From NCBI RefSeq assembly GCF_029633865.1, contig NC_079223.1:36363739-36427738 (forward strand): a stretch of DNA of 64,000 nucleotides, given 5' to 3'. The DNA is from Lampris incognitus (Eukaryota > Chordata > Actinopteri > Lampriformes > Lampridae). Both the position numbers and the translations under genes were made by a program. Below the pieces are notes generated by a model. It was given only the letters and a program-made list of their open reading frames with translations, was not told where the DNA came from and made no database searches. Positions 20,115-34,200 of the stretch are shown piece by piece. Position 1 is the first letter of the stretch. Each line of letters opens with the position of its first letter.

Positions 20115-22605
20115 CCTGACGTTTGGTAAATCATCCTATTGGAGGAATTACAGATAACATCTATGTAGAATAGAATGTCAGTTTCTTTCATATTGTTGGT
20201 GTATCAAGAGTATTAATTTTTTCTATGCGTTGAGTGAGCTTTGTTATTTTAGATTATTTTGAATTGTATGATTGTATGTTGTTGAGTGTTGGCTGGGTTA
20301 TATTGTTTTTCTGCCAAAATGCCTGTCGTCAAGAGTTGTATCACCCTCATTTTTTGGTGATAGTTTAGAAAGACTGTGCCTTGAGGATGTTGCGGAAGAC
20401 CTCTGATTTAAGGTCTGAGGGCGTAACTTTCAATGAACATCTACTGAATGAATGCGTGTTTACTGCAAAGGTGTGTTGTATATTTTAATTTCATGCAAGG
20501 ATTATGCCCAATTTATAGATTGCAGTAATGTTATTGCCACATTGTGAAATTAATGTGATATTGGGCTATACAAATAAAATTGACTTGACTTTGTGGTAAT
20601 ATAATATCAAAGGTTTGTCATGTTATCCTCATATAACAAATTATATATATATATATATATAGTATATAGTTTCATTTCATAGGTCTGGGCTCCGGCCAAA
20701 GTAAGGAGGGCCCCCAGAGAAAATCTTGTCGAGGGCCCCCTGTTGTCTAGAGTCAGGTCTGCTGTCACTAGTGCTAGTCTAGCAAGACAGTAGGGCTTAT
20801 TATCAATATTTATTGTCCATTACATCTTTGTCACGCCCATACCTTCCACCTCCCAACCAGAGGAATCCTGTATCTGATTAATGGCATGACGTGATCCTCG
20901 CCGTCTGATCTACCTCATGTTCATGCTACGCCTCATGGTGCTGTTTCAGGTCCGCCATTGGGAGACAGCAGCCTAATTGAAGGACTACTCGTCAGACATC
21001 ATTGCTTGCTGCACCGTCCTAAGCAAACAAACGTCTGTCGACAGACTGGAACAGGGAAATCCTGTGCAGCAATGTGTACTGACTGTGATACATCAGAAGG
21101 ACCAGATGGTGTCAAACTTAAACCTTAATGCACCTAACATAATAGTGACATCTACTATATGTTCAGTAGTGTGGGCTGAAGGGGTGATTCTGACTTTCTG
21201 CCCCTGTCCCCAGCCCTCTAAATGATCTGCCTCATCGTTCTGTTTGATGTTCTGCGCAATGCCTCCGAAATAACATCTGGCTGAATTTTGTGAAGTCTTG
21301 GATGAAGACGTGGATGAAGATGTCTGATTAAAAAGTTTAATTAAGGTTTCTAACTATAGCGTATATCATTCTCTCTTAATAGTTAGCTTGGAGTTTATTA
21401 ACTTTTTTTGAATAAAAGTTCACCTGCCACGTTTTCTTAATTCAGACACGCTTTTGTTACATTGTTGCCCCCTACTGGTGAATCAGGCAGCACAATCTAT
21501 GGAGTTGCCTTTTTTTTTAATCACACAAATAGATGGTCACACAAATCAATCATACAAATGCTACAAATGCAAAAAAAGCAAAGTCTGAGATGACACATTT
21601 AAGTTTTAAATTGAGCCACTTTAATTTTGCACAAGACATCCAATAAAATCCATTGTCGATAGAAAAATAAAATTGGCTGCTTTGGGTCTCAATTTAATGT
21701 TGTCTCTTTCCCAGAACATCCCAAAACAGCTAATGCACAGAATTCAGGAACTGATATCAAACAACTATGTTGTTATTTGCAGTAGAGTCCTTCAGCATTA
21801 GAGACATTCATTCAGCTTATCGTTTGGTTCACGTTTCAACAGACAAGAGGACAAATGCTCCCTAATCTAAGAGTAGAATATGGACCACATGACTTGCATC
21901 ACAGTAGTCATGTTCTAGCAAAGGTCCACATGACGTTGAGGTTCGTCACAGGAAGAATCATGCATAGCCATGTGTCTTCAAGGAGAGTGGAAGCTGGTTA
22001 AACAAGCCAAATAGAAGAACTACAAAATTAACAATGTGTTTATTGTACACAGCTGTCGTTTAAAATAAGGGTGTGGATGAGCAACATGCTGACAAAGAAA
22101 TTAAGTCTGACATTAGACAACCCCTTCCCACCCCGGGTAAAAACAAAAACAAAAAACCCTTAAAAATTAGTTTGGATTTCTTTTAAATATATTTCTTCTG
22201 AACTCTCACACATAAATTACATTGTTATTGCTAATTAGAAAAAAAAACCCACTTGTTAATTACAACTCAAATACTGGCATAAATCTACATGTGGTGCTCA
22301 ATGACCAAACCAATAGGACAACGCAAAGAAAATAAAGTAGTCATTAGCAAGTGAAACCGAAACTATGAAAATAAGCTTTTCAGCACTTCAATTAGAATGT
22401 ATCCCAATGTAGGAAAAAAAAGTACCACACAAACCAATCTGTGTGCTGAACTGAAATCATGAGGCCAAACAAACTACAGAACTAAAATGGATAAAATCTA
22501 CACGTTCTTGAGAAAATAACAATAGGTCCAAACAAAAATTCGTCAAATTATACCGCTTAAAGCATATTTACAGGTTTCATCACAGATTTGATTAACTTGT
22601 AGTTG
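20115..22605. other. Intergenic and likely ccar1 3' UTR
   Basis: No exon is recognised. A TA tract lies at 20,641-20,661. The part nearest to 22,610 should contain the ccar1 3' UTR on the minus strand. A minus-strand AATAAA (TTTATT on the plus strand) occurs near 22,038 and is a possible polyadenylation signal, giving a 3' UTR of roughly 0.55 kb. Weak open frames here have no family features. Confidence 0.4.
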
Positions 22606-22609
22606 TCAT

Positions 22610-25600
22610 TCACTCGTCAGCACCATTCGTTTGGGATGTCTGCGTATGATCGCCACTAACCAAATCAGAGGGTTCCTCTGACACAGGATCCTAAGAAGTA
22701 AAGAAAACAAAATTTTATGTGAGTTTGAAGAAACCAAATTGGTAAAGAATACAATGTGAAAGAACAGCAACCTGACTTTTAAAACCACGGCACCTTTTTC
22801 AGGACCGCCAGCAGGTCTTTGACAGTGGCACTCAGAGTGTTGGCTGTCTTGTGGAGCTGGTTGTGGTAGCTTGTCTTGTGCTCCTCTGTGGCCTCCAGAG
22901 TCACTTGAGTCTGGCTCAGGGTGTTCTTCACCTCCTCCAGCTCTATGGACAGCGTCTTGTTGGCCTGCTCCAACTGGGCAACGATTTTGGCATCGTCCTC
23001 TGAAATAAGGTAACAACTCAAATTTAGATGAAGGATGACGGTCAATGAGGCCCAGTGATGCCTCCGTCCCCTCCGTAGCACCATGAACATCAAGAACCAG
23101 TCAACAAGTAACAACAACTCCTTTAAAAGGTGCTGTATATAATATTCAGCAGCAGCATCTCAGACCAAAACTAACCGCCCCCCCTCCACATACACACACA
23201 TACACACGTTCTTGGCTATTTGGCCCTTTCCTGACCTTGGCTATTTCGTTGGTTGGAATATGGATTTTTACAGTATTGACTGATTTTATTAAAATTAGTA
23301 ACATTTTCAGCTTGGTAAGGAGCTGCTACAAGTGCCAAGTGACATACATCCCTGTAACATAATCATTAGCTTGCTAGTTATTCTGGTAACGCTAGCTACC
23401 TCACATTCACTAACATGAACACGCGGCTGGACTGGCTTCCAAAACAAAGACAGAAGCTCTTATTACAACACACACACAGGGAGTGAGACTTCATTTTCTG
23501 CTCTGGACGCCATTACTCCACTGTCTCTTTACATAGCAAATAGTTGTTTGCTGCTATATTAATGTTCTAAATCTCATATACAGCACATTTAAAGCCACTC
23601 TATTAAACTTAATAATCATTTAGAGTCCTTAAGAGTAATTTTCTAAAAATCTTGTACTATATTTATTGAGCAATATTTACTCGAAGGCTCCATTATTGGG
23701 GGGGGGGGGAACAAACAAATCTAAACACATGTTGAAATGAACAAAATTTTAATTCACTGATTTCCTATTTGATGCATTGTCCTTTGAATTAAGCTCAAGC
23801 ATACTTTTATTGATTTTATAGTTCCTCCCCAGTACCTCAAGTCAGTTTAGCATCAACTACAAATTCCTCAAGAGATGCACATGGTGAAAAATATGGCAGA
23901 GGGAAATCAGGTTCTTGCAAAGATTCCACATGTAACACCTACAAGGGATAGCTGCCTATATATATTGGTGGCCCGTATACTGTCATGAAGCAAGACGCGA
24001 AACACCAACTACTCACTTGTAGCCTTTATGCTTTTGATGCAAATATATGCTGTCCACTCTAACAGACACTTCCTGTTGACAGCCTTATTTGAAAGAGAAA
24101 GATAAAGTGTACCCTTAAGTACACTGCCACCCATAAGGCTATGAAACAAAATCTGGCCACTGTACCATATCCCCTGGGTGATTCCACTTTTGTTTTAAAA
24201 ACGCTTCCTCATGCTACACCTGCAAGGATGTCAATATCATACAGCAAACCATTAGCAAACACAAATCTTCATGTTAGTCTTTAATTCCCACACATTTTAA
24301 ACAGTCTTCTGTTCTTTGTCTACTCCTATCAACATTTGAGGAAAAAGATCTTTGTTTGCTTACTAATACTGAAAATGCTTATATGTGACCAAATAAAGGA
24401 CTTTCTACAGACAACCAGACAATGCTGTCTGACTACAATTACTAACTTAACTTCTGCAATGTATTTTGCTATCTTTAATAGCTAGCTGCAGCTTTCAAGA
24501 CCTACAAATTAGCCATTGGACTTAACTCTTGCTTTCAGTGTGGCTACTGAATACTAACTTCTAACAATGTACCAGTCCACACTGCAGCAGCAATTCCATG
24601 AGAAGGGATGCAAAGTGGAGAGACTGGGCAACTTTCTTGCAAAGCTCAAATTGAGTCAGATCACTGCCCTGACGGGCTACCGACACAGAGTGTAGCTTGC
24701 AGTTTGAGCAACCCCTAAAAAAAAAAAAAACAACCCTTGACATAGATTTCACAACATGATTTCAGGTTGCACGTACCCATTTTGGCATCCTGCACCATGA
24801 GCTTCTGTTCAATCTCTTCTCTTGCTTTCTCACTCTTGTCCAGCTTCTGCATCATACTACCTATGTCCACCATTGCTCCGTTGTAGACTATCAGATTCCC
24901 AGTCTCACTGGCTTCAGACTGAGCACGAGCCTTTGAGGCTGAAAGCAACCCTCTGTTACCTATGAGGGAACAGATTTAGACAGTCTCAAAAAGTTGAATC
25001 AGTTCATCTGGACAGGAAGTTTAGTAGGAGAAATGTTTCATCACTCATCTAGGGGGCACTGTCAGTCTCAGCTGACTGCAGGTATCCCTAACCTTATAAA
25101 CAGCACAATTGCACAATGACTGAAGCTGGCAGTTGCATAACAACCGAAACCAGCCATCGGTTTCATATGCAAATTGCCGTGACCATTAATGGCCATGTGT
25201 ACTAGATCTAGACAGTCAAGAGATCCAGACAGTCAAGAGTAATCATATAGTCAGTTAGTTTGCTCCAATTTATGTAATATTTAGTGAAGAATTAATGGTG
25301 CGCTCAATTGTATGTCTATTTACATTTGGATCATTTAGCGTGTCTCCTTATTCTGGGCAACTCAGAATGAGAGGGCAGATATAACTTTGGTGTCAAAAAC
25401 ACTTCAGCAAGACAGTTTATACTAGGACTGAGCAGAAGAACTCAAATTTACTTGACGGTCTAACTATTAGAAAAGGTTTCAACTTCGTTGAGGAAAACCA
25501 TGTCAACAAATTTTAACCTTTTTTTCAATAACAATATAAAAATTCACCTTTGATTTCAACCTGTACTTGGAAAAAAGGAAATGGACATCACCAAACTGTT

Positions 25601-28600
25601 TTTAATTGACATAGTTAAAGGTAGAATGAGTAGGATTTGTTGGTTTGTAAACGGCTTGTAAACACAACACTCAAAAGTTGGCCCCTCCTTCCCGGCTCAA
25701 AGACACCAGAAGCACACACCTCCTGACTGTAGTTGCCAGATCATATCCCACTGTATAGGTCAACTCCACATTGCTCTTCATTCCTATCCTCTCCAGTGCT
25801 CGCCAGCGGGTGAACGCCAACCCCAGATTCACACTCATTTGGAACAAGCTTTGTCTACTTGGTGTTTCACGTCGCTATATTTGTGTCTTTTTGCCGCTGT
25901 GTCCGACACTGTCGTAGCTTCTCTTGGGTACATGCTTATGATCTCGATCTGGCACCTGCTTGCTATGTTCATAAGCTACGTTCGAGTTAAAAAAAAGAAA
26001 GAAAAAAAAGTTATAAATAAAGCTCAAGAACAATACTTTCCACTTGGGAAGTTTGATTTGAAAGAGAACTTAATTGTAACTACATCTATTCTAATTATCT
26101 GTTAACTCCTCCTCCTCATTAATTTGTTTCTATCTGCAGATGTCTCTCGTTTTTCTAAGACTCACTCTGTATTGACAGGCGAATTCACAAAGAATTGATT
26201 ACGGCCAATGATAGGACCATGAATTGTGCATCACTTGCAACCGCTATCTGCCCTGTCTCAAGGTCCGGTTCACAAAAGATATTGCATTAATGATATTACA
26301 GCACAAATATGCCCATAAAGTTTGGGAGCTGAGTGCAATTAGCCCTTGTTTTGCGTCTGATTACAATTATCCATGTGGAAAAGTATAAATGGTGGCTTTG
26401 CGCCAAGAACACAGTAGGCAGGTTCAATGTCATCCTTGATGTCATCAGGTGTAGCAAGAATTGTTAGACCTGGCAACCTGTATCTGCGAATGATTTCAGT
26501 CTTAGTTAAATCAAAAAGTGATATTCTCCTTTGAAATATCTGCTCACAAGCACGCCTGCCATGATAATGCCTCACCTGGCTACAATCACTGCTGCCATGA
26601 TCACTGAAAGTCTGGGTGTGACATAAATGCGCTTCAGTTACAACCAACTCTCTGAAGATGCTAATAATTTCCATTGTAACTGTGTGTGGCCATTAGCGCT
26701 GGTGTTTGTGAATATGATTTTTTTTTTTTGCAGTGAGGTTCACTTGCACAGAAAGGGGCCAATTTTGCACCAAATGTTGCCTTATTTAAATACGTGCAAA
26801 TAGCATTGGTACACCGAGGCGCTATTTGCTTGGCAGAGCAGTTAGTGGCACATTTCACCCTTTACAGGTGCTCTGAAAATTCCATGGTTTCTTTTTGTCT
26901 TATTTGTGCAGGTTTAGCAGCTGCAAAAGCTGCACAATCCTTGTGTGATTTCACCAGTGTGTGTTTAGTCAGTGATTGTTATTTGGGGTGCTTTAACTGT
27001 GCACTCTCCCTCAAGCCTCTCGGCACTTGGCCGACCAATCGAGTAACTTCAGTGATGATGTCCCAACACTGAGTCCTGGGGCACTCCACAGCTAACCTTC
27101 AGTAATTGTGATTTGAAGTTTAGTGTTTGTATTATTTGTAAAGCACTTTGAGTGGCTGTTGCAGCTAGAAAAGCATTATATAAAATGCAGCTTGATTGAT
27201 TGATTGATTGTCGGTCACCTGATCCAGCAGCCCAATGGTGTCAAACATGAACGCTCAGTCAGTCAGCGACATTTGCGTCAGCCGAAAATACAGGCAGAGA
27301 ACAGGGTCTCTGCGGAAGGATTGAGAGGGACTATTTTTGAGTCTACACACTGATTTTTAGGAAAATCCAACTCAGTCTACCTGTAACCAGTTTTTTTAAC
27401 TTTTGTTGACAAGTACTATGATGGAGAATATCCATCAATGACATGATAACCAAATCAAAATTTACCTCTGTAAACAAAAACAATGATGTAATGTTATGGA
27501 AAAAGGCGACTGTCAAAAATTCTGTCAGATTTCCTCAACAAAATGAACACTGGTTGGAACTCGCTGTCACCCAGTTCAGTTTACCATTACAGGACATTGC
27601 GAATAGACAAAAAGTTGAGAACATTATCTAGGGTGGGCTCACCTAGTAGGTTTTCCAGCTGGGAATCACTGTAGGCAGCAACAGCCTCATCTTTTCCCCT
27701 GTCGGTCAGTTTACGATAATAACAAGACTCTCTGACCGCTGGTTTATTCAATAGCTTCTTTACCTGGAATCAAGAGAAAAATACCTGATAGGTGAACTGC
27801 ATTGTGTGACTTTTATAATGCGCTCTAGCAAGACCTGCATGATACTTTGACTATGGACATTCTCTGATGGCACTAAAAAAAAAAGAAAAAAAGAAAAAAA
27901 AAGAAAATTAACTGAAAGCTCCCTAACTAAAATGCACCAACCAAGTCTCACCCATACTGACCAAAAAGCACTGAAAAAAACATATGCTGAACAGCAGGTA
28001 GCAGAGAATGCATAAGTTAGTGAATGAATTAAGAGTGTGTGTGTGCATGTGTATGTCTTTACCTGAGCCCGAGACAGGTGCAAGCCTAGCGTGTACATGA
28101 TCTCCTCCAGGTCTCTCTCCAACAAATAACCACAGTGGCTCTGGTCAAAGTAGATGAAGGCCATCAGCAGCTCCCTGTTGTATGTGACCATCTGCTTCTT
28201 CTCCTAACCCAAACAACCAGAGTATTTAAACTTTATCCTGAACCAGTATCAGTCAAATGTTCAATCAGGACAATGAAACAAACCTTGTCCTTGGACGACC
28301 TCTCTCTGGAAGATTTTCTGTCATTCTTGCGGTCATCTTTTCTGTCTCTGTCATTGGAGTCGTCATCATCCTTATCTGAGAAACACAGATTGAGAAGACA
28401 GAGACAGGGGAGAGGGACAAAGGTTAAAGCAGAATCACAGGGTCAGATGTCAAACAATGAAAGTGCATTTAAGGGAAATAAAAAGGTAATTTTTATTATT
28501 TTTGTAATTTTTGATTGGAAGCCTCAGATATTGTGGAAATATTATTCATCACTTGTTCAGTGTGGTGCATGGTTTCTCACAACAGATCACATAATTTAGA

Positions 28601-31211
28601 AAGAAATTCTCGGATACACCTCGTTTAGGAAACAACAGACGTTATATACACCAGTACCATTGTCATCATCAACATCTGCATCTTCAGCCTCCATTGGGTC
28701 ATATTCTTCAGCGTTTGTTGTGCTGCCGTCATCCTCATTGTCCTCATCATCATGAGACTCCTCCTTGTTCACAGCCTTTTCATCATCCTGATGAAGGACA
28801 ATGAATATCAACATCAACATACACACAGAGAGGTTTTAACAGCTCAGAAGCAGTAGGTAGGGCAGCAGGTTTACCTTCTTCTTTTCGTCCTCTTCTTTGG
28901 TCTTCTTTGAAGCCGGTTCATCGTAGTCGTCATCCTTTTCTCGCTTTATTTCACGCTTGTCGGTTTCCTTCTTAGCTTTCTTCTCCTTCTTCTCATCCTT
29001 GGTAGGAAAAGTAGCAAGGGCTTTATATATGCGATAGCCAAAGTCCCGCTGTAGCATCTCATTAAACAGCTCGGCAAACAAGGAAACCTGGGAAGATGGA
29101 AAAGCGGCAAAAGTATTGACAAATCTAATCTAGGCGAAAAAAAGACTTCATTAAATGGGATAGCTATTTACCAAACAAACTCTGTGACAGCAATGTCTCA
29201 CCTCAAAGGAGTGCTCCTTGTTATCCTCCAGCCTGTAGTCTAGCAGCACACTCAGGGACATGACACTGCAGTCAAACTTGCCATTTTTTGCAGCCCAGTT
29301 GGGGTGTACGAGGATAGTGGGCTCTTCTGGAAGAACGTAACGTCTTTCTCTCCGCTGGCGTTCAAGCTCCTCCTGCCTCCTTTTATCCTCCTCCTACCAG
29401 GGACAGATATGAACATTTGAGATCAACATCATCATAAATCATAGTTTGGGCAACCCCCAGTGCTTTAAAATGGTTCAGTAATACAGACTAACAAACAGCC
29501 AACAAGCAATCAAACTCTTTGACATGCTATAGCAATCGAAAAATCATTAAGTGATTTAATTGAAATACCCCTTCACCTCAATAATCATCTTTACGTATGA
29601 CCATTTAATTATAAGGCAATTACAATTACAAGGAGTTAAAAAAAAGAAGATTGATAGCAAGAGGAGACGGTTAAATTCAAGGCTGGAAACAAAAATGAAC
29701 CATACAAAGGCAGATCAAGAAAAAACTGCAAAAGCAAACTGAGTAAGTTGACTTTCAAGGATCATTCTGAAAAAAAATTGGACAGCCCAAGTCATGTCAT
29801 TCCAAAATCTTATGGATAGGGGCTCAATTGCTTTGTTTGCTTTTTCAACGCCTCTTACATTATTCTGTCCTGAACTCATAAAACAGAAACCCACGTTATT
29901 GGAGAACTAAACCTTGCTGTACCTCTCGGTCTTCCTCTATACGAAGTGGCTCCTCCTCCTCAGCAGCTTTACTCTCTGGTTTCTCTGGCTCCTTTGCCTC
30001 CTCCACCTGCTCCTCCACCTTCAGCTGCTTGGTAAGACGGGCGATAAGCTGCGACTTTAACCCCTTAGAACTCAAAGAACGACAGTCCAGCTCCTTCCGC
30101 AGGTCACTCACCTGGAATATGAAGGAAAAGGAGAGAATTACTTTAAAAGAGCCTCAAATCAAAAACAAAATAAAAAGGTCTTCATAGACCTCTTTTTTCT
30201 ACCTCTGGTGGGCTACTATCTGTCACCTCCAAAAAAAAAAAAGTGAAAAGCTCTAGGTCCAAACTTTTCTCTTACCTGACCCCACAATGGTGGAGTGAAC
30301 TCCCAGTCTCCACCAGAACTACATACTTGAATCCTTACTTCCAGAAAGGCCTAAAGACATTCCTTTTGAAGGCCTATCTTAATCCTAATATGGTCTCTGG
30401 TGGCATTTTGCTATGAATAGGCACTGGATTTTACTATTGTACCTGTACTTGAAACACCATTACTAATAATGTCTACTCTTGAGCCCTGTTCTACTTGCAC
30501 TGGACAGCATGACTTGCCTGTTTTCTTTACTTGTGGCAATATACATCTACTTTGTACTTTGGAGCAAGCATGGCTCAGGAGGGAGAGTGGGTTGTCTAGT
30601 AATCAGAAGGTTGCTGGTTCGATCCCCAGCTCATGCAGAGAGCGTGTTGAAGTGTCCTTGAGCAAGACACCGAACGCCTTAACTGCTCCTGATAAGCAGG
30701 TTGGGGCCTTGCTTGGCAGCCTCCACCATCAGCGTATGAATGGGTGATTGTGAGGCATTCATTGTAAAGCACTTTGAGTGGTCGGTAGATTAGAAAAGCG
30801 GTATATAAATGCAGTCCATTTACCATTTATTTACCACTTACTTTGATTCTTCTATTACCCACCTCATCATGCTCTAAGGTGCACTTACATTAAATGCACT
30901 CTTGACTATGATGTGATTACTGTGCACCAATGTATAATGCCAGCTGTTAACACTCCAATTTGCCAATTGTTGAATCTTGTAAGTCATTCTGAATAAAAGC
31001 ATCTGCTAAACATAAATCTAACGTCAGTCCATCACAGATAAATGGAGAATTCCTAGAAAAAATACATTGGGATTGTCCCTGCAATTAATGCCTAAATATC
31101 AAAATGCAGAATCAAAATACTCTTATTTACCTTTAACAAATTCCAGAGAAATTATGTTTCAATATTACGTAAGTCTACAAAAACTGCCAACACGTAACAG
31201 CTTGGAATAAA

Positions 31212-31267
<56 letters not shown>

Positions 31268-34200
31268 TTTTTTTCCGAAACCGTCAATGGTGTTGTAAGT
31301 GCTCAACTAATGAGGAGCGGAATATCAACATGCAACTCTCTGGTTGCATGTTGCAACCAGAATATGCAACTGTTTCGTGCATCATGCACTCATCTGATGA
31401 GTGCGCGACGCACGAAACAGGCCTGTACTGCTATGCATTAAAACTTTTTTTTCCTGCATCTGTGTTGATATATATATATATATGTATAAAATCCAGTGAT
31501 TCAAGTTAATTCTTTATGAGACAGTACAAGCCTGTTTCATGCCATAAGCAATCATCAGCTGTCCAGCAATCATCAGCTGGACAGCTGAAAAATACAAATC
31601 ACATGACTTCTGTGAGAATTCCTCTAATGCAATACCTCTGGAGGAATCAACTCCATGAACCGTACCTTCATTGACTTTGGATCAAGCTTAGCCCAGTGAG
31701 TGGGGGTGGTGACTTCCTTTGATTCATCATCATCCTTCTCCTCTTCATCCTTTAAAAGGAAATTATTCAGATAATAGAGAGAGGAGGAAGAGATAGGAGA
31801 GCAAACAATCAGCACACTACAACTGGCCTGGTTCAGATTGTGAAAACAAAGTTGATCCGTGCAAGAAGCAAGGTCACATCTGTCTTTCATAGTCTCGTCC
31901 TAGTGAGCTCTCGACTGTGTTTAAGTCCATTGCTACTGAAGGGTACACAGGGAAGCTCTCTAGCCCTTATTAATAAACCCACGGAAATGCCCCCCAGCGG
32001 CCAATCAATGCAGTTCTGTGGAACACAAAAAAGATAAAAATCAATGACACGTGTGTCCAAAAGGTGTGTGGGTACATCAGGTGAATTGAAGCTGGTCTCC
32101 AAACGGAGTGTGAATAGGGTGGCCCTAGTGTGGTTTACAACTGGGGTACTGGGTCTTGCCATTTATGGTTTTATGGACCTATGTCACATAGAAGACATCT
32201 GTCCTTCTGTCCAACCAACTGCCCTGGAAGAACCTACATATTTTCCAAATCAAGAGTATATAATCGAAAAACAAGAACAGACAAGAAACAGGACTTAAGG
32301 GAGCTTCTCTTGTCGGAGTCAGCCGATATCAAATTGATGTGAAAGATCATATAAAAAGGACACAGTTCTAGAAGGAACACATTATGAAACAGCAATTGAA
32401 TCTGCAGATTCCAGCCAAATGTTGAGAATCACCACTGGTTACAAACATAGAATGAAATTATACCATTTAAGCCAATTCTTGAGTCCACATGCAAACAACC
32501 CAATTCATAAGTTTGGTTACTGGTGAAATGCCAGGATTAATTCAAATGGTTATTACCCAGATTGACACCCAGTTAAGTTAATTTTAATGAGCTGGAAGCC
32601 GTTTCATCAGTTGCGATGGTGTCTTTATAATACAACCTAGTCTCACTCCTTCCACTGTATGTGTCTTCTGGATGTGAGGGAAGATGGAGGGTGCAGATGG
32701 AGGGATGTAGGAATTGGAACACAGGAGGAGGGGAAAGGTGGAGGAGTAAACAGAAGAAGCCTGGGGAGGGGTTCTTGTGATACAATTATCTGCCTGTGGT
32801 TGTGTTGGTGTGCATGAATGGTGGTGTGTACTTTTGTGTTTAATGTGTGTCTGGGGTTTGTTTTGTAATTCCTGTGCCTTCCTGTGAGAAGCGGAAATGA
32901 GAAGAGAGGGATTAGCGGTTCAGTGCCTGTTCTCCATCCGCCTCCTTTCGCTCGGCCGACAGCTTCTCAACCAGCTGCTCCCGCAGTCGCCGCGACAGCC
33001 CCTCCCACTCTGAGCGGGTAGGAAGACAATGCCAAACATCCGGGAGAAACAAAACCACTGTCTCCACATGTGCGGGGACTGTCCGCCCCTTGTGAGTCTC
33101 CTCCGGCCGATGATAGCGAATCTCTGCAAAACGATACCTGTCGCAAAGGAAGAAGGCGCATTGGAAAGAAACATTCTCGTGAGGACATACAAAGAAAAAA
33201 AAAGGGGGGCAAGCCTCCCATCCCCACATACAGCTAGTCCCACCCCTCAGGTTGCTGAATGATACCATATGTCATTAGTGACCTTTCCAAAAACACGGCA
33301 TAAATTTATGAGGACTCGTCTGCAGCTCTCCAGCAGTTGTCACAGGTTAGGGCAGTCATTTTCAAAACAATGATGGACAATGACATAAATACCTCATATC
33401 CCCATGCCTACCCTTATTATTCCCCACCTTCAGCTAAATATCAGTCAGTACTGTTAAAGCAAGGATACAATTACATATCCCACTAGAAAGGGGATGTGAG
33501 AGAAGAGACAGAATCAACGGGACTCAGTGAAAGCAAGTTAAATATGCAAGATATTTAACAACAGATCATAGAAAAAAAAAGTCAAACAACAGAGAGTAAT
33601 GGTGGTGTCTTCTGGTCCAGGCTACTGCTCATCCAGCCACAGAGTCAATGCATTCCTTCTTACAACACAACCGCGTGTGTGTGCATGTGTGTGTGTGTGT
33701 TTGTTTGTATACTTAGACAGGACAAAAGCACACAAAGGCAACAAAAAAGACATTGCACAAAAAAAATTCAAGTAGCAAATTAAATCTATACAAAATTATA
33801 ATCATTTAGAAAGAAATATAAAAAAGCCAATGTGTTTAACATGATAAGATACATTGTCAAGGTAATTAAACCATGCAGCATACTGCAAATTCTGGTTGTG
33901 GGCTTTTAGTGTCACAGGCATAACTGGTTTCAACAGAAAAGGGAAAAATATAAGTGATGAGGAGAGGACTGGTACTTACCACTGAGTGCATAGACTAAGG
34001 TCTATGCCTGTGAGTGCCTTGCAACAGCGTATGGCTGTCTTTATAAGGACTGAGGGGTCGTTCTCTGGGTCTGCGCCATCCAGAGAGGGAGACCAGTGAC
34101 CACCGATGGCCATGGCCTCATCTTTACCTCTCATCCCCACCAAAAACTGTAGGACAGAATCAAACAGATGGCAGAGCAGTGGGGTTAGACAGAAATGGCC

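Larger units (their letters stand above)
31275..31600 (+). mobile_element. Dispersed repeat with hammerhead-like motifs, copy I
   Basis: From left to right: a motif CCGAAACCGTCAATGG; a hammerhead core B on the plus strand (31,394-31,431); TGCATCTGTGTTGATA followed by a short TA tract (31,471-31,484); ATCCAGTGATTCAAGTTAAT; and a hammerhead A on the minus strand (31,520-31,563). The same parts in reverse orientation form copy II at 57,940-58,445. Such ribozymes are known in Penelope-like element terminal repeats, so this is probably a Penelope-derived non-autonomous repeat. There is no coding capacity. Confidence 0.6.

Noticed and set aside
22606-23016. 136-codon minus-strand frame
   Set aside because: Runs through an intron in a different frame from the two real ccar1 exons it overlaps.
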